Counted from the stretch's first letter, positions 28,410 to 37,136 are shown. The stretch is 64,000 nucleotides of DNA from Metabacillus lacus (GCF_009674805.1 NZ_WKKI01000006.1:62001-126000); one strand, 5' to 3'. The notes: generated by a model not told the origin, from the sequence alone. Translations and numbers: made by a program.

Positions 28410-29297
28410 ATGAAAAAACAACTTTGCTGGGCTTTGGCACCCCTGCTTATATTTGCTGCAGCTTGTTCATCCGATCAAGCAGGCAGTGCTGAAGAACCTG
28501 AAAGAGGTGCTTCTCAATCGGTAGAATCTGATGAGCAAAATAAAGGAGAAGCTGAAGAAATTACTGAAGAAACTGAGACAGTAGAGGAAGAGCAGAGCAG
28601 CGATAAAAAGCAAGAGGTGGAGAAGGCTGCAGCGGAGGCGGCAGCACAAAAGCGATATAAGCTGAATCCTGCAAATTGGACTCTTCAACCTGTTGATTCA
28701 CAGGATGAAAGTAAAGTGGTGCTGTTGACAATTGATGACGCACCTGATCAACACTCACTAAAGATGGCTGCTTCTTTAAAAGAACTTGGCGCTCAGGCTA
28801 TTTTTTTTGTAAACGGACATTTTATTGATACTGAAGAGGAACAAAAGACTTTGAAAGAAATACATAACATGGGTTTTTCCATAGGTAATCACACAATGAC
28901 ACATCCAAATTTAAAAGGTTTATCAGAGGAACAGCAGCGTGAAGAGATCGTTGGACTAAATGACAAAATAGAAAGCATTATAGGGGAAAGGCCAAAGTTT
29001 TTCCGTGCGCCGTTCGGTTCCAATACCGAATACAGCAAAAAGCTGGCTGAAGAAGAGGGAATGCTTCTGATGAACTGGACCTATGGATACGACTGGGAGA
29101 AGGACTATCAAAATAAGAAAGCATTAACAGATATTATGGTGAATTCTCCTTACCTTACAGATGGAGCAAATCTTCTCATGCATGACAGGGAATGGACAAA
29201 TGAAGCCCTTCCTGACATTGTAGCAGGTCTCAGAGATAAGGGTTACGGCATAATAGATCCAGAACAAATCCAAGTACCTGAAAGAGCGGCCCAATAG
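28410..29297 (+). CDS. Polysaccharide deacetylase lipoprotein
   Basis: A 295-residue extracytoplasmic lipoprotein: lipobox FAAAC (Cys19), a Glu-rich disordered linker (about 22-85), then a NodB domain. Motifs: TIDDAP (a variant of the usual TFDDGP, both Asp kept), NHTMTHP (zinc His pair), RAPFGS and LLMHDRE. Such enzymes remove acetyl groups from peptidoglycan or other wall glycans. GGGGGGAAC precedes the ATG. It is divergent from the transporter. The substrate is inferred by family only. Confidence 0.88.
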   Translation: MKKQLCWALAPLLIFAAACSSDQAGSAEEPERGASQSVESDEQNKGEAEEITEETETVEEEQSSDKKQEVEKAAAEAAAQKRYKLNPANWTLQPVDSQDESKVVLLTIDDAPDQHSLKMAASLKELGAQAIFFVNGHFIDTEEEQKTLKEIHNMGFSIGNHTMTHPNLKGLSEEQQREEIVGLNDKIESIIGERPKFFRAPFGSNTEYSKKLAEEEGMLLMNWTYGYDWEKDYQNKKALTDIMVNSPYLTDGANLLMHDREWTNEALPDIVAGLRDKGYGIIDPEQIQVPERAAQ

Positions 29298-29310
29298 CCG
29301 CTCTTTTTTT
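29281..29310 (+). terminator. Terminator overlapping the deacetylase stop codon
   Basis: AAAGAGCGGC (29281-29290) pairs with GCCGCTCTTT (29297-29306), followed by T; eight T in all. The 3' arm begins at the last base of the stop codon. Confidence 0.85.
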
Positions 29311-30432
29311 TGAATTCATCAAAATGCTGTTTTGCTTATTTATGTTTTGAATAGGCTTTTGTATTATAACTCTGCTGCTGTTAAAATGGAGCTGTTTTGC
29401 ACTATTCGCCTATTATGCAGCACCACCACATCCTTAAGCATTTGACTTTGGCCAATTAACAAACGGAACGGGAGATGTCCGCTAGTATTCAAATGCGGCA
29501 GCTGTCTACGCTTTTATCTTGTTGTGAGGTAGTGGATAGAACATGCCGAGGCATTTGATGAAGAGATTCATCTTTAAAAAGACTTAGTTTATGCAGCAAG
29601 TATAGGGTGGAGAGGGGCCTTGGGAAAGCCACTATATAAATATAAACGGAGGAACTCCGCCTATTAAGAAAAAATCAACGAAAAGGACTGAAATAAACGG
29701 AGGATTTCCGTCTAAGCACCTAAAAAACCTTGAAATGGCGTGTTTACAGCAGCTTAAGCGGAATACATTCCCTTATTCTCTCTAAAAATCGACCTATTCT
29801 GGCTTTAACCGGAATTCTTACGCTTATTTTTGCTTTGTTAGAATGGGGAGGCGCCATGGGGAAGCCACTATACATATATAAACGGAGGAACTCCGCCTAT
29901 TAGAAAAAATCAACGAAAAAGGACTGAAATAAACGGAAGTTTTCCGTCAATGAACATTAAAAACCTTAAATGGCGTTTTTTCAGCAGCTTAAGCGGAATA
30001 CATTCCCTTATTCTCTTTAAAAATCGTCCTATTCCGGCTTTAACCGGAATTCTTACGCTTATCTGCTTTGTTAGAGTGGGAATGCACCTTGGGAAAGCCA
30101 CTATATAAATATAAATTGAGGAACTCCGCATATCAAGAAACCCTGTTATTATAAATAAGCCGCAGCTATTCTATCTATAGTCCTTTAGGAACCTGAAACG
30201 GAGTGTTTTCCTCAGCATAACCGGAAAAGCTTCCCTGGTGAATCAAGTAAGAAAAGATAAATCTTACTAAAGCCAGAGAACAAATATATTGTTACGTATG
30301 CAAGTAAACATTTTTAATTTTTTCATATTCAGCGCGACAGCTGGACTATTAAGTGATTCCTATGTATATATTTGTCTATAAGTTTAGAAACCTGAAAATG
30401 AAAACAGATTCATTGTGACATACAATTTAGGC
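29311..30432. other. Long gap of about 1.1 kb without a gene, before SR1
   Basis: Apart from the tandem repeat at 29604-30240, I see no frame with a ribosome site and no known RNA motif in 29311-29603 or 30241-30410. The gap is far longer than others in this window. Confidence 0.6.
29604..30240. repeat. Tandem repeat of about 235 bp, 2-3 copies, built of short palindromes
   Basis: The segment GGGAAAGCCACTATA recurs at 29622, 29858 (with one change) and 30091, spacings of 236 and 233 bases. Each unit carries four small inverted repeats of the form CGGA-n-TCCG flanked by TAA and TTATT (for example 29642-29658, 29695-29711, 29757-29775, 29810-29826). The third unit is truncated and diverged. 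No coding frame is conserved between units; frames crossing it are accidental. Confidence 0.85.
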
Positions 30433-30461
30433 TTGACGCTTCTAATGTGTTATATTATTAT
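30414..30461 (+). promoter_or_regulatory. SR1 promoter with two CcpN-type boxes
   Basis: TTGACG (30433-30438), a 17-base spacer and TATTAT (30456-30461). TGTGACATACA (30414-30424) and TGTGTTATATT (30446-30456) both fit the published CcpN consensus TRTGHYATAYW as I recall it. One lies upstream of the -35 box and one in the spacer, touching the -10. CcpN represses SR1 under glycolytic conditions in B. subtilis. Confidence 0.75.
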
Positions 30462-30539
30462 GTAATTAAGAAACATAAAGCGCTTTCACTTATAGGGGAT
30501 GCTGAAAGAGCTAATCTTAAAAGTAAAGGGGTATGGGAG

Positions 30540-30665
30540 ATGGGAACAATCGTATGCAAAGAATGCAACTCAACTGTTGGCCACTTTGAAGATGAAAAGG
30601 TTTCAACGCTTTATGGACGATGCATTCACTGTTGTGATGGGGAAAGCAAAGAAAACAAAAGATAA
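30540..30665 (+). CDS. sr1P: GapA-binding peptide SR1P
   Basis: A 41-residue peptide, MGTIVCKECNSTVGHFEDEK followed by VSTLYGRCIHCC and a polar tail. The start MGTIVC, the FEDEK segment and the CxxC/CC pattern are those of SR1P, which in B. subtilis binds glyceraldehyde-3-phosphate dehydrogenase GapA, stabilises gapA mRNA and promotes a GapA-RNase J1 interaction. The ATG at 30540 has AAAGGGG upstream; the frame is open further 5' but inside the promoter. The two Cys pairs could bind zinc. rnjA lies in this same window, 13 kb away. Confidence 0.88.
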   Translation: MGTIVCKECNSTVGHFEDEKVSTLYGRCIHCCDGESKENKR

Positions 30666-30720
30666 ACGGTTATCATAGCGGGGGTAAATAAAAGGGGATA
30701 AATAAATAGATACGTTCAAG

Positions 30721-30756
30721 AGACATACGGGGGAAAACGTATGTCTTATTTATTTT
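30721..30756 (+). terminator. Terminator of SR1
   Basis: AGACATACG (30721-30729) pairs with CGTATGTCT (30738-30746), followed by TATTTATTTTC. Confidence 0.8.
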
Positions 30757-30808
30757 CATCAGGTGAACCATCCTTATCACAAAAACATAGAAGTTAATTT
30801 CTACAATA

Positions 30809-30841
30809 AAAAACCCCCTTTCTCAAAAAAGGGGGTTTTTT
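30809..30841 (-). terminator. Terminator of speA
   Basis: AAAAACCCCC pairs with GGGGGTTTTT, with T-runs on both strands; it can stop both SR1 readthrough and speA. Confidence 0.9.
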
Positions 30842-30860
30842 ACACAGGTTTTATGATAAT

Positions 30861-32333
30861 TTACTGTATTGCTTTGTGTTCCTTTATAACCCTCAGCGAT
30901 TTTAACGAAGAGTCTTCAGGCCCTTGCACAGGCAGACCAACTTCCATGTTTTTTTCAATATAGTCCAAGTTTTCCTGTGAAATTATTTCTCCTGGAATGA
31001 AAATGGGAATGCCGGGAGGATACACCATGATAAATTCAGCGATAATTCTTCCTGCGGACTCTTTGATTGGCACGATTTCAGTTTCCGCATAAAAGGCATC
31101 TCTCGGTGTAAGTGCCAAAACTGGTATGTCCGGAAGCAGAATAGATGCATCAGTGTGGGCAGTTTTCACTTCGCTGAATTGTTCAGAAAGTTTTTCCATT
31201 GCTTCCACTAGCAGCTGTGTTTCCTTCTCTGTATCACCAGGCGTGATAATGCACAATATGTTATAAATGTCAGACATTTCAACTTCAATATTATAGTGAT
31301 CGCGCAGCCACACTTCCACATCATAACCGGTAAGGCCGAGTTCTTTTACAGAAATGATTAACTTTGTTGGATCCATGTCAAATGTCGCTTTTTTTCCGAG
31401 AATTTCTTCGCCAATACATGTGATTCCTTTAATGTTATTCAAAGAATTTCTTGTTTCTTGTGAAAGGGCAATGGTTTTATCAAGCAGCTGTTTGCCCTCG
31501 GTAGCAAGCCTTTTTCTTGCCACATCCAAAGAGGCAAGAAGAAGATAAGATGTTGAGGTAGTAGTGAGCATGCTTAGTATAGATTGAACTCTGTGAGCTG
31601 ACACAAGCCCTTCTCTGACGTTTAAGATGGAGCTTTGAGTCATAGACCCTCCCAGCTTGTGAACGCTTGTAGCAGCCATATCTGCTCCTGCCTGCATAGC
31701 CGAGAGCGGCAGGTCATCATGAAAATGAATGTGAACACCATGCGCTTCATCTACAAGCACAGGTACGCTGTATTCATGAGCCAGCTCTACAATCTTCTTC
31801 AAGTCGCCCGCAATCCCGAAATAGGTTGGATTGATGACTAACAGCCCTTTCGCGTCTGGATGCTGTTCTAACGCTTTTTTTACGGCGTCTGTCGTAATGC
31901 CATGAGAGATGCCAAGATTTTTATCAATTTCAGGATGGATAAAAATTGGGATGGCACCAGAAAAGACAACCGCAGACATGACTGATTTATGAACATTTCT
32001 AGGTACAAGTATTTTATCTCCAGGTCCGCAAACTGCCATTACCATCGTCATAATGGCTCCGCTCGTACCCTGAACCGAGAAAAAAGTATAATCCGCACCA
32101 AAAGCCTGTGCAGCTAAATCTTGTGCTTCCTTTATCATTCCCTTGGGAGAGTGCAGGTCATCCAAAGGGCCAATATTAATTAGGTCAATAGCAAGTGCAT
32201 TCTCACCTATAAATTCTCTGAATTCCGGATCAATGCCGGTGCCTTTTTTATGGCCTGGTATATGAAATTGCACCGGGTTTCTTTTTGAATGTTTGACCAA
32301 GCCTGTAAATAACGGTGTATCAAAATGTGACAA
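30861..32333 (-). CDS. speA: Arginine decarboxylase (Orn/Lys/Arg decarboxylase family)
   Basis: A 490-residue PLP enzyme making agmatine from arginine, the first step of polyamine synthesis in B. subtilis. FHIPGHKKGTG near residue 23 and the PLP motif ATSVHKLGGSMTQSS (Schiff-base Lys about 228) mark family I group decarboxylases of the short type; the C-terminal PPGIPIFIPGE is conserved. The start is a TTG at 32331-32333 with AAAGGTGG nine bases upstream. It lies downstream of SR1 as in B. subtilis. Arginine is preferred over lysine by orthology, not by a residue I can point to. Confidence 0.88.
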   Translation of the reverse strand: MSHFDTPLFTGLVKHSKRNPVQFHIPGHKKGTGIDPEFREFIGENALAIDLINIGPLDDLHSPKGMIKEAQDLAAQAFGADYTFFSVQGTSGAIMTMVMAVCGPGDKILVPRNVHKSVMSAVVFSGAIPIFIHPEIDKNLGISHGITTDAVKKALEQHPDAKGLLVINPTYFGIAGDLKKIVELAHEYSVPVLVDEAHGVHIHFHDDLPLSAMQAGADMAATSVHKLGGSMTQSSILNVREGLVSAHRVQSILSMLTTTSTSYLLLASLDVARKRLATEGKQLLDKTIALSQETRNSLNNIKGITCIGEEILGKKATFDMDPTKLIISVKELGLTGYDVEVWLRDHYNIEVEMSDIYNILCIITPGDTEKETQLLVEAMEKLSEQFSEVKTAHTDASILLPDIPVLALTPRDAFYAETEIVPIKESAGRIIAEFIMVYPPGIPIFIPGEIISQENLDYIEKNMEVGLPVQGPEDSSLKSLRVIKEHKAIQ

Positions 32334-32561
32334 CGGTATTTCCCACCTTTATGAATAACTGCTCAATTATTTTGCAATTTTATAAAAACACAAGAATTAT
32401 ATCACTAAGTATCTGTAAAGAAAAGCAATATAATGTACTGTACACCTGAGTTAAGGCGTTTAAAAGAGAAACAGTATTAATTTGCATAGCGAATAGAGGT
32501 TTAAGTGCAGGAATTTTTCCCAATATCAAAGAAAACTTATAGAAAAGGGGGATGATATAAG

Positions 32562-33518
32562 ATGAACTGGGAAACGCGTGTCACAAAAATGCTTGGTATT
32601 TCATATCCAATTATTCAGGGAGGCCTTGCCTATCTGGCTTACTCAGATCTTGCAGCTGCTGTCTCTAATGCCGGAGGGCTGGGGCAGATTACGGCTATGT
32701 CCCTTGACAGCCCGGAAGAGCTTAAAAAGGAAATACGGCTGACAAGAGAAAAAACAAGGAAGCCATTCGCTGTGAATTTTGCAATTGGGCAGCATGGAAG
32801 GCCCTTTGAGCATATGCTGCAGGCTGCAATTGAAGAAGGAATTACAATAGTATCTGTAACTGGAGGAAATCCTTCTCCTTTTTTTAATCAATTAAAAGGA
32901 AAAGCTATAAAAAAACTTGTTCTTGTAGCATCAAAAAGACAGGCAGTGAAGGCTGAAGAGCTGGGAGCAGATGCCGTAATGGCGGTTGGCCATGAAGGCG
33001 GGGGACATTTGGGTAAAGATGACACAGGAACAATGGTATTAATTCCGGCGGTTTGTGATGCGGTATCAATTCCTGTGATTGCCTCAGGAGGCATCGGTGA
33101 CGGCCGCGGGCTGATGGCTGCTTTGGCTTTGGGAGCTGAGGGTATTGAAATGGGGACAAGGTTTATTGCAGTGAAAGAATGCGTTCATGCTCATCAGCTG
33201 TATAAAGACGCGCTGCTGGCAGGCAATGAAAGAAGCACGGTCGTTATCAAAAAAAGTCTGGGCGCTCCTGCAAGAGCGATTGCAAATGACTGGACAAATA
33301 TGATCCTGAATGTAGAATCTACAAATGGGGGATATGAAAAACTGAAGAATTACATAAGCGGCACAGCAAATAAACAATATATCTATGAAGGCAGGCTTCA
33401 GGAGGGCTTTGCCTGGGCAGGACAGGTAATGGGATTGATCTCAAATACCCCCTCCACAGAAGAAATGATTCAGCAGCTGATAAACGATGCTGAAAAGATC
33501 AGACATAAATGGATGTAA
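32562..33518 (+). CDS. Nitronate monooxygenase / FabK-like flavoprotein
   Basis: A 318-residue FMN TIM-barrel protein of the 2-nitropropane dioxygenase family. N-terminal YPIIQGGLAYLAYSDLAAAV and SNAGGLGQITA bind FMN, GHEGGGHLG contains the catalytic His region, and IPVIASGGIGDGRGLMAALA with LGAEGIEMGTRF form the phosphate loop. Members are nitronate monooxygenases or enoyl-ACP reductase II (FabK); without fab neighbours I favour the former. AAAAGGGGG lies before the ATG. It is 15 bases before yktA, so the two are probably cotranscribed. Confidence 0.85.
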   Translation: MNWETRVTKMLGISYPIIQGGLAYLAYSDLAAAVSNAGGLGQITAMSLDSPEELKKEIRLTREKTRKPFAVNFAIGQHGRPFEHMLQAAIEEGITIVSVTGGNPSPFFNQLKGKAIKKLVLVASKRQAVKAEELGADAVMAVGHEGGGHLGKDDTGTMVLIPAVCDAVSIPVIASGGIGDGRGLMAALALGAEGIEMGTRFIAVKECVHAHQLYKDALLAGNERSTVVIKKSLGAPARAIANDWTNMILNVESTNGGYEKLKNYISGTANKQYIYEGRLQEGFAWAGQVMGLISNTPSTEEMIQQLINDAEKIRHKWM

Positions 33519-33533
33519 AGAGGTGAAAAGAAA

Positions 33534-33803
33534 ATGGACTATCAGTATCCAATTTCCCCAGATTGGTCTACAGACGAAATTATTTCTGTAGTAAGATTTT
33601 TTGAGCATGTAGAAGCAGGCTATGAAAAAGGGGTAGAACGGGAAGACTTTCTCGAAAGCTACCGCAGGTTTAAAGAAATCGTCCCTGGTAAAGCAGAAGA
33701 AAAAACAGTCTGCAGTGAATTTGAAGAAGTCAGCGGGTATTCCGCCTACAAATTAGTAAAAAAGGCGAAAGAAGCCTCGCCGGGTGACAGGCTGAAAGGC
33801 TAA
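33534..33803 (+). CDS. yktA: UPF0223 family protein YktA
   Basis: An 89-residue all-helical protein: [20 protein letters not shown], then [20 protein letters not shown] and [12 protein letters not shown]. It matches the UPF0223/YktA family, and it lies near speA and yktB as in B. subtilis. The function is unknown. AGAGGTGAAAAG precedes the ATG. Confidence 0.88.
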   Translation: MDYQYPISPDWSTDEIISVVRFFEHVEAGYEKGVEREDFLESYRRFKEIVPGKAEEKTVCSEFEEVSGYSAYKLVKKAKEASPGDRLKG

Positions 33804-33914
33804 GAATATTTAATAGGGAGTATTCATCATAGTAACATGAGCTCACCTCGCAGCCGCCAACCTTCAATATGACATCTTTATACGCTGTCTGGTGTAAAAC
33901 TTAAAATGTTAACT

Positions 33915-33957
33915 AAAAAGACCATCAAATGTACTCCATAATTGATGGTCTTTTTTA
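33915..33957. terminator. Bidirectional terminator after yktA
   Basis: A 14-bp perfect stem: AAAAAGACCATCAA (33915-33928) with TTGATGGTCTTTTT (33942-33955), T-runs on both strands. Confidence 0.9.
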
Positions 33958-34040
33958 TAATGACATGAAAATAGATACTGTGACGACGGAGCGTTTTGCA
34001 CTGGTTTCAATTTAACTAATAAAAGAAGAGAATTGTTAAA

Positions 34041-34582
34041 AGTTATCTTATGCTTGTCAGAGCTCGACAGGACGTCGGACAGTCATGCATTGCCACAGGC
34101 CGTGGCGCTCTTAGCATGACTTCACTTACATAGGCGCCTTCCGCTTTTCGGTTTGTCCAGCTCCGGCAGCTAGGCTCTCGAGGTCATAAGCAGTCTTGGC
34201 CATAAGGTCAAAGAGCGACCTTACGTCCAAGCCATCTTATGCTTGTCGAGCCTTGCAAGCTGCCTCCGCTTTTCGTTTTGTCCAGCTCCAGGCGCCAGCA
34301 GCTCGAGGTCATAAGCTGTCTTGGTCAAAAGGTCAAAGAGCGACCTTTCGTCCAACCCATCTTATGCTTGTCGCTGCTGAGCAGGCGCCTTCCGCTTTTC
34401 GGTTTGTCCAGCTCCGGCAGCTAGGCCTTCGAGGTCATAAGCCAATCCGGCCTGAAGGTTAAAGAACAACCTTCATACCGGATTGTCTTATGCTTGTCAG
34501 AGCCCGACGTCGGACAGTCATGCGTTGCCACAGGACGTGGCGCTCTTAGCATGACTTCCTTTACATAGGCGCCTTCCGCTTT
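34041..34582. repeat. Cluster of long palindromic repeats running into yktB
   Basis: Three tandem hairpin units of about 125 bases (hairpins near 34177-34250, 34301-34375, 34428-34500). Each has GAGGTCATAAG on the left, CTTATGCTTGTC on the right and an inner inverted repeat around AAGGTC/GACCTT. They are flanked by two near-identical copies of a 100-base segment (34048-34159 and 34487-34582) containing a further inverted repeat AGTCATGC / GCATGACT. Each unit ends TTCCGCTTTTC. The pattern resembles interspersed palindromes common in Bacillaceae genomes (from memory). The last copy overlaps the yktB stop codon. Confidence 0.88.
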
Positions 34583-35202
34583 TCTATTCCCATTTGATAT
34601 AACGGCATGAGCGTTTGAAATGTGCTTTCGAAGAGAGATAGCTGTTGTTTTGCGTCCATTTCTACTATGTCTTCACGTGGAATGGTGATTCCGCACAGCA
34701 GCTCGGCTTTTTTCACATTTTGCAGGCGGGTAAAGAGTCTTTGCATATCTTCTTTATCCATATCTTTAAAAGGAAGTACATCCGGCTTCGTATGATCGTC
34801 GGACCAGACATAATCCTTTGGTATCATTTTTGCGATCTGCTCCTGTTTTTCTTCCAGCAGAGTGCCGAAATCCTTTTTAACGGGTGATTCATAAATAACT
34901 GCAAACCATACAAATACATGAGTCTCCCAGAGACCAATTTGAAAATGAGGAAGCTTTTTGTAGCCCCTTTTGCTATTTGCAAACGCAACCCAGGTATCGT
35001 CAGGCGGATTGACAGAGCGTCTCGCATGCTTTGCCACATGAGCAAACAGCTCTTCACCAGCTTGTCCAGATAATGAAGCGGAAAAATGAGTGCCTAGCTC
35101 CTCTAATTTAGGCCTTACCTGAGAAATAATTGCATCCATCCTCGGTTGAAGTCCCTCTATGGTAAATATATTGAAATCTTCTTTCCCGAAACCCTGAAAC
35201 AT
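34561..35202 (-). CDS. yktB: UPF0637 family protein YktB
   Basis: A 213-residue cytosolic protein of the UPF0637/DUF1054 family, starting [20 protein letters not shown], with the core [20 protein letters not shown]. Structures of the family exist without a known function. AGGAGGAAAAAAAC precedes the ATG. The last residues EKRKAPM and the stop codon are encoded by the palindromic repeat (34561-34584), so the natural C-terminus has been replaced or extended. B. subtilis yktB lies in the same neighbourhood. Confidence 0.9.
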   Translation of the reverse strand: MFQGFGKEDFNIFTIEGLQPRMDAIISQVRPKLEELGTHFSASLSGQAGEELFAHVAKHARRSVNPPDDTWVAFANSKRGYKKLPHFQIGLWETHVFVWFAVIYESPVKKDFGTLLEEKQEQIAKMIPKDYVWSDDHTKPDVLPFKDMDKEDMQRLFTRLQNVKKAELLCGITIPREDIVEMDAKQQLSLFESTFQTLMPLYQMGIEKRKAPM

Positions 35203-35451
35203 GTTTTTTTCCTCCTAGATGATAGTAATTCTATTTTAGCATAGCATCTTGTGAACTTAAAAAAATTTGCAGGGTTTTAATACTTTTTGAATGTGGTAAT
35301 AAAATAATACATAAGAAGCTGGGTAAATACACAATTTTAAAAGGGTTGTTACAGACTTATCCGGTAAGACATATATTATTAAAAACATATCACTACTATA
35401 AATCTTTATAAAAAACAGGAGAGATTAAAAAGCAATCAGGAAGGAGAAAGT

Positions 35452-35643
35452 ATGATGAAACAAATTCTTAAGCAGCAGCAGCAAAAGGAGACAGTTAATC
35501 GGATAGGTGTCATTAAACTGGAGCTGGACTATGAGCTTGCAACCCTTTTTGAGGCAATGCAGGAAAAAAACGAGGATAAAGTTTCTGAATCCAAACGCAA
35601 GCTTGAAAGGCTCAGAAAAGAATGGCTGAGGCTGAAAGCATAA
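35452..35643 (+). CDS. ykzI: Small coiled-coil protein YkzI-like
   Basis: A 63-residue very charged protein (MMKQILKQQQQKETVNRIGV, then ELATLFEAMQEKNEDKVSES and a basic helix), predicted almost wholly helical. It sits between yktB and yktC, the position of ykzI in B. subtilis, which has similar length; the name rests on position. AGGAAGGAG precedes two adjacent ATGs at 35452 and 35455; either may be used. A terminator follows. Confidence 0.65.
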   Translation: MMKQILKQQQQKETVNRIGVIKLELDYELATLFEAMQEKNEDKVSESKRKLERLRKEWLRLKA

Positions 35644-35661
35644 TAAGATCACGCATATTAT

Positions 35662-35689
35662 AAACGGACCTTCGTTTAGGTTCGTTTTT
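35662..35689 (+). terminator. Terminator after ykzI
   Basis: AAACGGACCT (35662-35671) pairs with AGGTTCGTTT (35678-35687, one G-T pair), then TT. It lies inside a wider ATCACGCA / TGCGTGAT repeat. Confidence 0.7.
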
Positions 35690-35784
35690 GTGTGCGTGAT
35701 GGCCTTTCTGCTTGCTTTAGAAGTTGCTGTTCCATTATTCTATAATCACAATAAAAGCTGTTTACATAGAAAGAAGGTTATCTT

Positions 35785-36576
35785 ATGGTGAACTGGAACG
35801 AAATAAATGAAACGGCAATAGGGTGGGTCAGGGAAGCTGGAGAAACAATCCGTGCATCCTTCAGCAAGACCCTGTCGATCGAAACAAAATCCAACCCAAA
35901 TGACCTGGTTACTAATATCGACCAGGAAACAGAACAATTTTTTATTAGCAAAATACAGTCTGCTTATCCAGAACATAAAATTCTGGGTGAGGAGGGCTTT
36001 GGAGATAAATTATCTTCGCTGGAGGGAATTGTCTGGATTATAGATCCTATCGACGGTACTATGAATTTCGTTCACCAGCAGCGCAACTTTGCTATTTCCA
36101 TCGGCATTTATGAAAATGGAGTAGGCAAAATAGGACTTATTTATGACGTGGTCCACGATGAGCTGTATCATGCAGCAGAAGGTCAAGGAGCCTATATGGA
36201 CGGAGTTAAAATGCCAGTTCTTGATGAAGTGAAGGTGGAAGAAGCAATTATTGCTCTCAATGCAACCTGGGTCATTGAAAACAGAAGGATTGATCATAAC
36301 AAGCTGATTCCGTTGGTGAAAAAAGTACGCGGAACCAGGTCGTACGGTACCGCAGCCCTCGAATTTGCCTACGTGGCTTCAGGGCGCCTGGATGCCTATC
36401 TGACCATGCGTCTGGCACCCTGGGATGTTGCAGCCGGCCTTGTGCTGCTGAAGGAAGTCGGAGGGGTTGCTACAACAGTAGATGGGAAAGAGATCAACCT
36501 GCTGGAAAAGAGCAGTTATTTTGTCGGAGAAAAAAATCTTCATACCGCAGTTGTAAAGGATTATTTGCAGAGCTGA
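35785..36576 (+). CDS. yktC: Inositol monophosphatase family protein YktC
   Basis: A 263-residue magnesium-dependent phosphatase of the SuhB/inositol monophosphatase family. Metal-binding motifs: GEEGFG (about 73-78), WIIDPIDGTMNFVHQ (about 88-102) and WDVAAGLVLLKEVGG near the C-terminus. Such enzymes act on inositol phosphates, fructose-1,6-bisphosphate or NADP; B. subtilis YktC has inositol monophosphatase activity. AGAAGG precedes the ATG. Its stop overlaps the start of the next gene (TGATG). Confidence 0.9.
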   Translation: MVNWNEINETAIGWVREAGETIRASFSKTLSIETKSNPNDLVTNIDQETEQFFISKIQSAYPEHKILGEEGFGDKLSSLEGIVWIIDPIDGTMNFVHQQRNFAISIGIYENGVGKIGLIYDVVHDELYHAAEGQGAYMDGVKMPVLDEVKVEEAIIALNATWVIENRRIDHNKLIPLVKKVRGTRSYGTAALEFAYVASGRLDAYLTMRLAPWDVAAGLVLLKEVGGVATTVDGKEINLLEKSSYFVGEKNLHTAVVKDYLQS

Positions 36577-37043
36577 TGCTTTCTGCGCGGAACTATAACA
36601 GCTCTGAAGACTTCTATTTCTTGGAGAAGCTTGTTATACATAGTCCGGAGTGGAGAAAGGAAGAATGCGAGCAGCACGAGCTGGCCGTATATTATAACCA
36701 ATCTAACATGTATAATGGCATCTGGCAGGTATGGGAAAATGAAAAACACTCGGTTGGGCTCAGCTTTCATGTGGAGTGGGCACCTTCAAACGGCAAGGCT
36801 TGGCTTGGCACACTGCTGATAGAGAAGGAGCACAGAGGCGCAGGATATGGCCGCAGCATCCTAAACGGACTCGCTCATCAGCTGGCTCAACAGGGGCATA
36901 AAGCGTTTTTTGCAGCAGCACCTGTCAGTCAGGGGAGTTGGCTGAAATTTCTTGCAGCCTGTGAATTTGAGCAGTTTAAATCTGAGAAAGACTCCGGTAA
37001 GGAATATATCATAAGTGTTCGGCCGCTTGTCCTTAATGAATAG
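36576..37043 (+). CDS. GNAT family N-acetyltransferase
   Basis: A 155-residue acetyltransferase: strand SVGLSFHVEWAPSNGKAWLG, the acetyl-CoA loop LLIEKEHRGAGYGRSILNGL (R/Q-x-x-G-x-G/A form) and the C-terminal FLAACEFEQFKS. The substrate is unknown. It is translationally coupled to yktC through the TGATG overlap; no other ribosome site is needed. This partner is not part of the B. subtilis neighbourhood as I recall it. Confidence 0.8.
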   Translation: MLSARNYNSSEDFYFLEKLVIHSPEWRKEECEQHELAVYYNQSNMYNGIWQVWENEKHSVGLSFHVEWAPSNGKAWLGTLLIEKEHRGAGYGRSILNGLAHQLAQQGHKAFFAAAPVSQGSWLKFLAACEFEQFKSEKDSGKEYIISVRPLVLNE

Positions 37044-37098
37044 TTTTTGTTACAGAATTTAACAACCTTCACATTTTGGTTAAAGTAAAATACACGAT

Positions 37099-37136
37099 AG
37101 CAGTCCCTTTTATAAATTAATGGGACTGCTTTTTTT
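37099..37136 (+). terminator. Terminator of yktC-GNAT transcript
   Basis: 9-bp perfect stem with a 14-base loop followed by TTTTTT. Confidence 0.85.

Larger units (their letters stand above)
30468..30756 (+). ncRNA. sr1: SR1 dual-function small RNA
   Basis: A transcript of about 290 nucleotides from the predicted start near 30468 to the terminator at 30721-30756. In B. subtilis SR1 (about 205 nt) lies between pdhD and speA, the same interval as here, base-pairs with ahrC mRNA and encodes the peptide SR1P. The position, the peptide and the CcpN-type boxes agree. The pairing region is not checked. Confidence 0.75.

Noticed and set aside
26766-28421. Longer N-terminus for the BCCT transporter (551 residues).
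   Set aside because: The extra 46 residues do not fit the family, and GGGAGGAAATT is placed exactly for the TTG at 28283.
29910-30131. 73-codon minus-strand frame in the 235-bp repeat.
   Set aside because: The frame is not kept in the other repeat units and there is no ribosome site.
34196-34462. 88-codon frame across the palindromic repeats.
   Set aside because: It is repeat sequence translated in one frame, with internal amino-acid repeats that simply mirror the DNA repeat.
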